Source: Alphaproteobacteria bacterium (GTDB lineage Bacteria; Pseudomonadota; Alphaproteobacteria; Micropepsales; Micropepsaceae). Taken from it: DNA of 64,000 nucleotides. Under the pieces are notes generated by a model that worked only from the letters and a program-made list of their open reading frames with translations, searched no databases and was not told the origin of the DNA. Shown piece by piece: positions 8,697 to 16,033 of this stretch (within the stretch, counting starts at the first letter, position 1; each line of letters opens with the position of its first letter). The DNA lies in the NCBI GenBank assembly GCA_023259375.1, contig JAHFQC010000011.1, positions 1 through 64,000 on the forward strand. Reading direction: 5' to 3'. The translations under genes and the position numbers were made by a program.

Positions 8697-9839
8697 TCAG
8701 CGGCCGGACAACGCACCGTCGCCACCGACCCGAAGGCGCTCCTTCTGCCAGACAACGGCTGATCCGAAAAGCGACGTGACGAACACGCAGAAGGTTAACA
8801 CATCTCGCACCGGCATAAGCCAAGCGGGACCTGCGGGTTCCCCAAACGCCGTGTCGATACACCATTTCAGCACGAGGCGCGCAAGGATTGTAGTGGCCAG
8901 TGCCCCCCAGGCCAGCGGGGCCAAACCGGTCAGAAATAACCCCAGCAATGCCAAGGGAATGGCGTGAGTCACTAGGGAACCCGCGTGTCCCGCGGGATCC
9001 ACGGTCCGAATGGTCCGCATCCAGCGCAACTCATGCGATAACCACTCAGAGCACGTGGTCTCGGTGGCGGCATGACGCACCGCGAATGGCGGGATGGCGA
9101 CTTCGTAACCTTTGGCCCGCACCGCCCGGCCGATCTCGTTGTCGTCGGCCAGCTGGTCGGCAAAGGCGGCCAATCCGCCGATCTCGCGCGCCACTTTGCC
9201 CTTGAGGGCGATGGTCGAGCCGAAACACGGGGCGGTCATTTTGAGGCCCAGCCCGGCCATGACGTTGGGCAGGAAGTGATAGCTGACGCCCATCGCCGAC
9301 AGCCGCGACACCAGACCGGCGGCGGCCAAGCCGGTGTAAACACAGGTCACCGCCCCCACCCGCTCGGGCGCCAGCGCAGCAGCGATTCGGCGCAGATAGC
9401 CCGGCTCCACCGCGATGTCGCTATCGGAGAGGATGATCACGTCGTGGCGGATGGCGCCGCGCATGTTCATCAGGTTGGAGATTTTTGGATTGGTGCCGTG
9501 GCGGGCCTTGTCGACCACGAGGACGGCATCGGCCGCGGGATGACGCTTGAGCAACCGCTCGACCACCGCAATCGCCGCATCGTCGGGCGACTGGACGCCG
9601 AACACAAACTGGCACGGCGCCGGATAGTCCTGCGCGAGAAACGATTCGAGATTTTCTTCTAGTGCCGGCTCGTCGCCATGCAGCGGTTTCAGGATCGACA
9701 CCGCCGGGAAATTCGCGGTCAGTTCCTCGGCCCGTGCCGCGAACCGCCGCGCGAACCACGCCGCCATGGCGGCATACCCCGCCCCGGCGAGGCCGAGCAC
9801 CACGAATATCCAGCCGAGAATGATCATCACGCCGGACAC
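8697..9839 (-). CDS. hpnI: Hopanoid biosynthesis glycosyltransferase HpnI
   Basis: A 380-residue family 2 glycosyltransferase of the ceramide-glucosyltransferase-like type. An N-terminal membrane helix (about 5-27) is followed by the catalytic domain, with SILKPLHG, the metal site ILSDSDI, a DDNE acid motif and a RWMRT acceptor motif (equivalent to QxxRW). Two or three membrane helices close the C-terminus. HpnI adds N-acetylglucosamine to bacteriohopanetetrol at the inner membrane, the first step of the HpnI-K-J series. The GTG start follows GGGAGGG; an ATG four codons later is possible. It is first in the minus-strand order hpnI-hpnJ-hpnK. No squalene-hopene cyclase (shc/hpnF) is in the window, so the core pathway lies elsewhere. 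Confidence 0.9.
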   Translation of the reverse strand: MSGVMIILGWIFVVLGLAGAGYAAMAAWFARRFAARAEELTANFPAVSILKPLHGDEPALEENLESFLAQDYPAPCQFVFGVQSPDDAAIAVVERLLKRHPAADAVLVVDKARHGTNPKISNLMNMRGAIRHDVIILSDSDIAVEPGYLRRIAAALAPERVGAVTCVYTGLAAAGLVSRLSAMGVSYHFLPNVMAGLGLKMTAPCFGSTIALKGKVAREIGGLAAFADQLADDNEIGRAVRAKGYEVAIPPFAVRHAATETTCSEWLSHELRWMRTIRTVDPAGHAGSLVTHAIPLALLGLFLTGLAPLAWGALATTILARLVLKWCIDTAFGEPAGPAWLMPVRDVLTFCVFVTSLFGSAVVWQKERLRVGGDGALSGR

Positions 9840-10298
9840 GGCCCAGCCCTCCCTGAGACAGGACTTCTAGACTGCGACGATGGCCCGGCCAAGTGGCGGG
9901 CACCCCGTTGCCCTGCGCGACGTCAAACGATGAGCCCTGGGGTCGAGTATGACCGGTCAGGAGATGTCGGTCGGTTGTCCGACGTGGGCGCAGGAGGTGC
10001 AAGCGTCCGCAAGGCTTAGAATATTCTCGGGTTGAGCGGACTATAGCTGAAGCTGAGTTGTCAGAGTTCAACTCGCTAGACGGATTCCCGCGAGTTTGGT
10101 ATGCCATTAGACGGCGGTGGCCGCACTGCATGGGTAGTGATCCCGTACAGCGCGGCAAACCGCTAGAGATTTAACGCGCGCACTTTGCGCACTGAGCAGC
10201 ACCTCCCTTCGGGGTAGGCCCGGCTAGGGGCTTGGTTAGCGGGAACGACCCGCCGTTAAGGGCCACGATGAACGCGAATTCGTCGTGGCCCATTTTCT
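9840..10298. other. Non-coding stretch upstream of hpnI with a 9-bp hairpin
   Basis: I see no gene here. A hairpin with arms gggccacga (10260-10268) and tcgtggccc (10283-10291) lies at the far end and is followed on the plus strand by attttctt. It could act as a weak terminator for plus-strand reading. The hpnI promoter should lie near 9,850-9,950, but no clear -35/-10 pair stands out. Confidence 0.5.
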
Positions 10299-10730
10299 TC
10301 ACCGCCGCACCCGATCCTTGAGCGCGATCCTCTGCCCGTCACGGACGATGACTTCGCGCTTTTTGAGGTCGGACAGATACGGCAGGAAACTCGACTTCGG
10401 AATTTCTACGTTGAACACGCTCGCAATAAAGGCGTGCAGTTGGTCGCTGGATTCAAACCATGCCTCAGGCGCGTTCTGCAAAGCTGTGGTTATCAGGGAC
10501 TTTTGCGATGATAGTTGCGCCGGAGGCTCAAGGTTCAAAACGGGTTTGGCCTTGTGATCTTGGTCGACGCCACTCTTCGTTCCGCTAGACGTCATCGTCG
10601 TCTTGACGGCGAGCCGCATTAGCGTGCGCTCGGTGATTTCGAGATCACGCTCTTCCGCATCCAGAGATTCCCTAATGCGGCCGATTTCGGCGCGACGGGC
10701 GCGCACCAGTTCTAGCGTTGGATCGCTCAT
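10299..10730 (-). CDS. Hypothetical protein, coiled coil plus winged-helix-like end
   Basis: A 143-residue protein starting MSDPTLELVRARR, with a GGAG overlapping the start region. Residues 5-45 are strongly helical and charged (EIGRIRESLDAEERDLEITE), suggesting a coiled coil. The C-terminal 60 residues (ITTALQNAPEAWFESSDQLHAF onward, to YLSDLKKREVIVRDGQRIAL) have the length and pattern of a winged-helix domain. No enzyme motif is present. The gene is more AT-rich than its neighbours and stands alone between hpnI and the kdg operon, so it may have been acquired. The DNA-binding idea is inference. Confidence 0.6.
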   Translation of the reverse strand: MSDPTLELVRARRAEIGRIRESLDAEERDLEITERTLMRLAVKTTMTSSGTKSGVDQDHKAKPVLNLEPPAQLSSQKSLITTALQNAPEAWFESSDQLHAFIASVFNVEIPKSSFLPYLSDLKKREVIVRDGQRIALKDRVRR

Positions 10731-10905
10731 GCTCCGCTATATAGCTCCCGCACTTGGTTCCGTCAAGTTTCTGCCGCCATCAACTTGATGGATTTAAGCC
10801 GTGCAAGAACATAACCTGTTTAACAGTTGGTTTGGTCAATGTTTTTATTGACAAATGGATTTTCCAGAGTCCCGCGGACCATATCCATTTCAAAGATATT
10901 TGGCG

Positions 10906-10941
10906 TAAAAGAAAAGGCGCGCGAACCGTTGCTCGCGCGCC
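10906..10941 (-). terminator. Rho-independent terminator of the kdg operon
   Basis: On the minus strand a perfect 9-bp stem (ggcgcgcga / tcgcgcgcc) with an 8-base loop is followed by TTTTCTTTT. It lies 26 bases past the kinase stop codon. Confidence 0.9.
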
Positions 10942-10966
10942 CTCTATAACTAACAAATTCAGATGC

Positions 10967-12073
10967 TTAGCGGATGACGCGGGCGCCTTTGCCCTTCATC
11001 ACGGCTTCGACTTCCTTGTAGTTGACCATCGAGGTGTCGCCCGGGGTCGACATCGCCAGCGCACCGTGGGCGGCGCCGTACTCGACGGCGGCCTGCGGGC
11101 CCTTGCCGGTGATGAAGCCATAGGCGAGGCCCGAAGCAAACCCGTCACCACCGCCGACGCGGTCGTAGATTTCCAGGTTCTCGCGCATCGGGGCTTCGTA
11201 GAAATTGCCGCCGGCCCAGATCACTGCGCCCCAATCATTGACCGAAGCGGTCTTGGCATTGCGCAGCGTCGTCGCCGCCACCTTGAAGTTCGGATATTCC
11301 TTCACGGCGGTCGCGATCATCTTCTTGAAGTTGGCCGGATCGATCTTGGAGATGTGCTCGTCGAGGCCTTCCACTTCAAAGCCGAGGCAAGCGGTGAAGT
11401 CTTCCTCGTTGCCGATCATCACGTCGACATACTTGGCGATCTCGCGATTGATCTTGCGGGCGCCTTCCTTGCCGCCCTGGCTCTTCCACAGCTGGCCGCG
11501 GTAGTTGAGGTCGTAGGCGACGATGGTGCCGTACTTGTGGGCCGCCTTCACCGCTTCGATCACGACTTCCGCCGTGTTCGGAGCCAGCGCCGCGAAGATG
11601 CCGCCGGTGTGGAACCAGCGCACGCCCTCTTCGCCGAACAGCTTGTCCCAGTTCACTTCACCCGGCTTGATCTGCGAGGCGGCGGTGTAGCCGCGATCGT
11701 TGCAGCCGAGCGCCGCGCGCGGGCCATAGCCCTTTTCGGTGAAGTTGAGACCGAGGCGGGTGTTGCGGCCGATGCCGTCGAACTCGCGCCAGATGATGTG
11801 CGAAGTGTCGACGCCGCCCTGCATGATGAGGTCTTCGCAGAGCCAGCCGATATCGTTCTCCGGCAATGCGGTGACGACCGAGGAGCGCATCTTCCAGCAC
11901 TTGCGGAACGCGCGGCACACATTGTACTCGCCGCCGCCTTCCGACACCGCGAACTGGCGGGTGGTGCGGATACGGCCGAAGCCGGGGTCGAGGCGCAGCA
12001 TCACTTCGCCGAGCGACACCACATCCCACTTGCACTCTTCAGCGGAACGGATTTTCAGGATTTCGTCTGCCAT
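10967..12073 (-). CDS. kdgK: 2-keto-3-deoxygluconate kinase (PfkB family)
   Basis: A 368-residue ribokinase-like sugar kinase. The N-terminal SLGEVMLRLDPG and a Gly-rich SEGGGEYNVCRAF match PfkB signature 1. The C-terminal YDRVGGGDGFASGLAYG carries the catalytic Asp and anion-hole glycines of PfkB signature 2. It would phosphorylate 2-keto-3-deoxygluconate with ATP to KDPG, feeding the Entner-Doudoroff pathway. Its partner, the KDPG aldolase, starts the operon 15 bases upstream, which supports the substrate; related kinases use other sugars. AGGA precedes the ATG. A strong terminator follows, so the operon ends here. Confidence 0.87.
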   Translation of the reverse strand: MADEILKIRSAEECKWDVVSLGEVMLRLDPGFGRIRTTRQFAVSEGGGEYNVCRAFRKCWKMRSSVVTALPENDIGWLCEDLIMQGGVDTSHIIWREFDGIGRNTRLGLNFTEKGYGPRAALGCNDRGYTAASQIKPGEVNWDKLFGEEGVRWFHTGGIFAALAPNTAEVVIEAVKAAHKYGTIVAYDLNYRGQLWKSQGGKEGARKINREIAKYVDVMIGNEEDFTACLGFEVEGLDEHISKIDPANFKKMIATAVKEYPNFKVAATTLRNAKTASVNDWGAVIWAGGNFYEAPMRENLEIYDRVGGGDGFASGLAYGFITGKGPQAAVEYGAAHGALAMSTPGDTSMVNYKEVEAVMKGKGARVIR

Positions 12074-12088
12074 TGGATTTTCCTGTTC

Positions 12089-12760
12089 TTATTTACCGCG
12101 GATCTTCTTCACGAGCGCGACGGTCTCGGCGACCTTCTTCTCAATGCCCTTGAAGTCCTTGGCCTTCAACAGATCGGAAGTGATCAGCTTGGAGCCGATG
12201 CCCGAAGCCACGATGCCGGCCTTGTACCACTTGGTCAGCGACTCTTCGGTCGGATCGACGCCGCCGGTCGGCATCAGCTTGGTCCACGGCATGGGGCCGA
12301 GGATGTTCTTGACGAAGTCCGGACCGCCGACGCACGAGCCGGGGAACACCTTGACGATCTCGCAGCCGAGTTCGTGGGCGTAGTTCACTTCCGAAGCCGA
12401 ACCGCAGCCCGGGCTATAAGGCACGCAATGGCGGTTGCAGACTTTGGCGACTTCGGCGTTGAGCAGCGGGCCGACCACGAAGTTGGCGCCGTTGGCGATA
12501 TAGAGAGCCGCGGTCGGGGCATCGATGATCGAGCCGACGCCCATGATCACGCTCGGGTCCGCCTTCTGGAAGTGCTTGGTGACGTCCTTGAAGACTTCCC
12601 AGGCAAAATCGCCGCGGTTGGTGAACTCGATGCACTTGGCGCCGCCGTTGGCGCAAGCCTGGATCACGTTGATGCACAGCTCGACGTCGCTGTGATAGAA
12701 AACAGGGATCACCCCCTGCCCGATGATCGCCGACAGTACGGCCAACCGGTCTTTTGCCAT
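12089..12760 (-). CDS. eda: 2-keto-3-deoxy-6-phosphogluconate (KDPG/KHG) aldolase
   Basis: A 223-residue TIM-barrel aldolase. CIEFTNRG carries the acid/base glutamate, EIVKVFPGS the Schiff-base lysine, and LMPTGGVDPTEE the phosphate loop. It cleaves KDPG to pyruvate and glyceraldehyde-3-phosphate. The start chosen is MAKDRLAVL, preceded by GAGGAG; a longer open frame reaches 34 codons upstream but has no ribosome binding site. It is first in a two-gene operon with the kinase. The window has no dehydratase or uronate isomerase genes, so the sugar source (uronates or gluconate) is not shown. At 223 residues it is slightly longer than short Eda proteins. Confidence 0.88.
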   Translation of the reverse strand: MAKDRLAVLSAIIGQGVIPVFYHSDVELCINVIQACANGGAKCIEFTNRGDFAWEVFKDVTKHFQKADPSVIMGVGSIIDAPTAALYIANGANFVVGPLLNAEVAKVCNRHCVPYSPGCGSASEVNYAHELGCEIVKVFPGSCVGGPDFVKNILGPMPWTKLMPTGGVDPTEESLTKWYKAGIVASGIGSKLITSDLLKAKDFKGIEKKVAETVALVKKIRGK

Positions 12761-12949
12761 CCGTTTTTCTCCTCGTAACGCACACGGTCGGGGCGGACCG
12801 CGGCTGAAATCGTCCGATGCGTAGCACGGCCGGCCTCCCTTACGGGATCTATCGACCGGCAAAATTCATGATACCGCTAACAATACCCTTCTGCGGCACG
12901 GGTCAAGCACGCGACACGACGGCAGGGTAAACCGTCGCATTCGTTTTAT

Positions 12950-12961
12950 GACACCGGTGTC
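12950..12961. promoter_or_regulatory. GACACCGGTGTC palindrome, candidate operator
   Basis: A perfect 12-bp palindrome, set in AT-rich flanks, lies about 190 bp upstream of the aldolase start. The CCGG-centred form is typical of LacI-family (and some GntR-family) operators controlling sugar catabolism. The regulator is not in the window, and the distance leaves room for a promoter between. Confidence 0.5.
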
Positions 12962-13185
12962 TATACCGCGCTGGACACGGCTTTCCAAGAGCCCTCGTCG
13001 GCCACCGACGCGACGGACGGTCGCCGATCAAGAGTTGTCGTGCGGTGGACGGAAAACCGGATTTGCCGAAACTGCCGAACCCACTGGCCCTACCGGCGCG
13101 CTCCGTAAAGTTTTGTTCAACCATGTTCCTTCAGATGCGCTTAATACGCCTAAGTCAAAGTGGGCCAAGGAGAATCGGAGAAGCC

Positions 13186-14409
13186 GTGAACTCGTCGCGC
13201 CCCAAATCAGACAAGCCGCTTTCGGCGGCCGAAGCCCTGCACCTTCTGGAGCAGCATGCCCGCCAGTCGCAGGACGTCTTGGCGTCCCGCGCCGATGCCG
13301 GTCCTGATGTTCTCAATTACCTCGCCGAGAATGGCGCCTCCGCCACCCGGCGCGCGGTTGCCGCCAATCCCGCGACACCGGTCGAGACCAACTGGTATCT
13401 GGCCGACGACATCGACAAGAATGTGCGCAAGGCACTGGCCGGCAAGATCGGCCACCTGTTTCCCGGCCTTTTGGCCGACGAAGAAAAGCACTTACGCGAC
13501 CTGACCATCGCCACCCTGGAAAAACTGGCGCGCGACGAGGTGTCGGAAGTGCGTGCCATCCTCGCCGAAGAAATCAAGATCCACGACTGCGTGCCCAAGC
13601 CGGTGATCGAGGCGCTGGCCAACGACGCCGACCCCAAGGTGGCGCTGCCGGTGATCGAGTTCTCGCCGCTGCTCGACGATCGCGATCTGATCGGCCTCAT
13701 CGTGGCAACGCGCGCGTCGAGCATTCTGTCGGCGGTGGCGCGCCGCAAGCATCTCTCGGGCGATGTCTCCGAAGCAGTGGCGACGACCCTCGACATCGAT
13801 GCGGTGGCGGCCTTGCTCGCCAATACCGATGCGGCGATCCGCACCAAGACGCTCGACAAGATCATCAGCCAGGCGGCGGAAGTGGCCGAATGGCATGCCC
13901 CGCTGGTGGTTCGCGCCGATCTGTCCAAGAGCGCCATCCGGCGGCTGGCCTCGTTCGTCGGCAGCGCCTTGATCGACGCTTTGGCGGCGCGTTCGGGGCT
14001 CGACGAACCGACGCGGACCCTGCTCAAATCCAAGCTGGACGAGCGCCGCCGCACCGAAGCGGCCGCCGAAGCCGCGGTGGTGGAAGCGGCCCGCAAGGCC
14101 GGCACGCTCAACGAAGCTTTCGTTGCTGAAGCGGTGGAAGAATGCCGCAAGGAGACCGTGGTCAAGGCCCTCGCCGTGCTCGGCAAAACCGACGAGGCCA
14201 CGGTGCGGCGGGTACTCGACAGCGGTTCCGCCAAAGGCGCGACTGCCCTGGTCTGGCGCGCGGGCCTTTCGATGCGCGTCGCCTTCAAGCTGCAGACCCA
14301 GGTGATGCGCCTGTCCGGCCCCGACCTCCTCGCAGCCCGCCGCGGCATCGACTTTCCGCTGACCGAGGACGAGATGCGCTGGCACCTGGGGTATTTCGGG
14401 ATCACGTGA
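13186..14409 (+). CDS. DUF2336 domain protein
   Basis: A 407-residue, wholly helical protein of the alphaproteobacterial DUF2336 type, with HEAT-like repeats such as NYLAENGASATRRAVAANP and RDEVSEVRAILAEEIK through the first 230 residues. A charged ERRRTEAAAEAAVVEAARKA helix sits near residue 290, and the ending is DFPLTEDEMRWHLGYFGI. There are no membrane spans. The GTG start is favoured by CGGAG 5 bases upstream; an ATG 47 codons earlier gives an N-terminus that does not look like protein. DUF2336 proteins have no settled function, though some lie near cell-cycle or signalling genes. It ends about 220 bases before tRNA-Gly, the island junction. Confidence 0.82.
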   Translation: MNSSRPKSDKPLSAAEALHLLEQHARQSQDVLASRADAGPDVLNYLAENGASATRRAVAANPATPVETNWYLADDIDKNVRKALAGKIGHLFPGLLADEEKHLRDLTIATLEKLARDEVSEVRAILAEEIKIHDCVPKPVIEALANDADPKVALPVIEFSPLLDDRDLIGLIVATRASSILSAVARRKHLSGDVSEAVATTLDIDAVAALLANTDAAIRTKTLDKIISQAAEVAEWHAPLVVRADLSKSAIRRLASFVGSALIDALAARSGLDEPTRTLLKSKLDERRRTEAAAEAAVVEAARKAGTLNEAFVAEAVEECRKETVVKALAVLGKTDEATVRRVLDSGSAKGATALVWRAGLSMRVAFKLQTQVMRLSGPDLLAARRGIDFPLTEDEMRWHLGYFGIT

Positions 14410-14626
14410 GCGCCAGTCCGGCGTCATCGCACCCGCCCGGCCGCGGATCGGCCTGCGTGTAGAACCGTCCGACCAACCCGATGACGAGATTCCCCGCCCG
14501 CCACCGGCAAACGCGTTTATCGCACCTCTGCGCCGCCTCCGTTTTTGCCCTGTTGCTATCCCCAGCTCCGGCGACAAGGGGTGTTTCGTTCCGCCCGGAC
14601 CTCGTGCTAAGAAGCCCGTCCTGCCC

Positions 14627-14700
14627 GCGGGCGTAGTTCAATGGTAGAACGGCAGCTTCCCAAGCTGCATACGAGGGTTCGATTCCCTTCGCCCGCTCCA
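14627..14700 (+). tRNA. tRNA-Gly, anticodon CCC
   Basis: Complete cloverleaf. Acceptor arms are gcgggcg and cgcccgc, followed by the discriminator t and an encoded CCA (14698-14700). The anticodon stem gcagc/gctgc encloses the loop ttcccaa, reading GGG codons. The T arm is gagggttcgattccctt. It is close to the classical bacterial glycine tRNA for GGG. Its 3' half is the integration site of the island. Confidence 0.97.
14654..14700 (+). repeat. attL: 3' end of tRNA-Gly, 47-bp direct repeat
   Basis: From the anticodon arm to CCA, this stretch is identical over 47 bases to 35,689-35,735. The flanks differ immediately on both sides, as expected for site-specific insertion that restores the tRNA. 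Confidence 0.95.
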
Positions 14701-14830
14701 GCACTTAGCTGAAATCACCCCACCGGTTTTACACCGAGTTTTACAGTTTCGTTCCAGGGACGTTCTTGGGGGTACCAGGAATAGGCTGCTCAATTCGCGG
14801 GTCGATGACCGAGAAACGATGGTGTCCAGC

Positions 14831-15976
14831 CTAAGCTGTCGAGCGTCCAGATAATGAACTCGGCTTGAATTTTAGCCGAAAGACTAGATCGAGTTCTCCG
14901 TCTCGCAGTTCCAGCCCCGTCACAAGACCGTGCTCTTCTGCCTTTTTGAAGGTGAGTTTGGCACGATCCGATACATCAAGGCGTCCATATCGGAGCGGTA
15001 CATTTATATAGGCTAATCTATCGGCTAAAATTGCCCTAAATGAACGCCAACGCAAAAACCTCAGCTCCCTAAATGAACACCTACGCAAATACCGCAGCCG
15101 ATCTAAATGCATTTCCTCGTTGCGCGCCGCACGATCACAGAACTCATCGAGAGAAATGGTCTCAAAATCCCTAAAGTCGACCAGCCACGCGAATTCACGA
15201 GCACACTCACGTCTAGAACTCAACCGGTCGGAATAATCTTCGATTGCCACCCCAAACTGATCAATGCGGTATTTTATGACGAGCGAGAATACCCCAATCA
15301 GCACTCCGAATAACCCAATGCAGGCGGCCAACATCTTTGCTATGCGTTTTGCACTTTGGCGTTGAAGTGTCTCTACCATTTGCATTTTCAGTGCGAATTC
15401 TTTTTCGCTAACCGCCGGTTGCGCAAGCGTCCCTGAGGCCGTCTTCACGGCATTTGGGCTATCAGAATTTTGTTTCTGAGACTTGGGGGCGTCCAACAAT
15501 CCCTGCTCTGCAGCCTGGAAATCCTTCACTGAAGAGATTGGAAATCCCAGGCCCATTGGGATGTCAAAAATTCTGTCCGCTTCGCTATAGAATGCAGCAA
15601 CAAGCGCGGAAAAACCGGAAATAAATGTCGCAACACGGGCTAAGTGCTTTAGCCGAGATAGCTTTGCCGTGCCCCTCCTTTTAGTCTCTGCCTTAATTGT
15701 CTCCATCTCTTGGCGCGCTGTTTGTGTTGCCAGCACAGTCACCAAGGACGGTAATTGAGAACTGTACAGCGTCGCTAATGACTTGTGATCAATATGTTCC
15801 AGCGCAGTATTGCGTGCCTCGGTAAGTTTTATGAAGTTCTCGTCATCGCATTTGGAATCCCTATTGCTAGTGTCGGGATGAACCTGCTTTGCCCTGCTAC
15901 GATAAGCCTTATCAATATCAGCTGCGCTCGCATTTTGATCAATTCCGAGCATTTGATAGGCGTCCGTTATCTCCAT
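14831..15976 (-). CDS. Membrane-anchored J-domain (DnaJ-like) protein
   Basis: A 381-residue protein starting MEITDAYQMLGIDQNAS. Residues 1-70 form a J-domain with the HPD motif at 33-35 (QVHPDTSN), the element that stimulates Hsp70 ATPase. Two hydrophobic segments follow (about 112-130 and 215-236) around a soluble stretch of ~85 residues. The C-terminal ~140 residues are basic and soluble, with paired Arg-rich helices (LRYLRRCSFRELRFLRWRSF). It has no zinc finger or G/F region, so it is not a classical DnaJ. It follows hsdR by 57 bases on the same strand inside the island, suggesting it belongs to the restriction operon or is co-carried cargo. Its role is unknown. Confidence 0.8.
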   Translation of the reverse strand: MEITDAYQMLGIDQNASAADIDKAYRSRAKQVHPDTSNRDSKCDDENFIKLTEARNTALEHIDHKSLATLYSSQLPSLVTVLATQTARQEMETIKAETKRRGTAKLSRLKHLARVATFISGFSALVAAFYSEADRIFDIPMGLGFPISSVKDFQAAEQGLLDAPKSQKQNSDSPNAVKTASGTLAQPAVSEKEFALKMQMVETLQRQSAKRIAKMLAACIGLFGVLIGVFSLVIKYRIDQFGVAIEDYSDRLSSRRECAREFAWLVDFRDFETISLDEFCDRAARNEEMHLDRLRYLRRCSFRELRFLRWRSFRAILADRLAYINVPLRYGRLDVSDRAKLTFKKAEEHGLVTGLELRDGELDLVFRLKFKPSSLSGRSTA

Positions 15977-16033
15977 TTCCCCCTCCAGCGCTGCCCCCCG
16001 TTAAAAACTTCTGTGTGGAGAAACCCAGCGTAA

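Noticed and set aside
10754-12778. 674-codon plus-strand open frame
   Set aside because: Shadow of the aldolase and kinase genes; His/Asp/Arg-rich composition without family features, running against the GC codon pattern.
14402-14704. Minus-strand reading of 100 codons beginning MLERAKGIEPSYAAWE
   Set aside because: It is antisense to tRNA-Gly; this peptide start is a familiar false annotation across bacteria.
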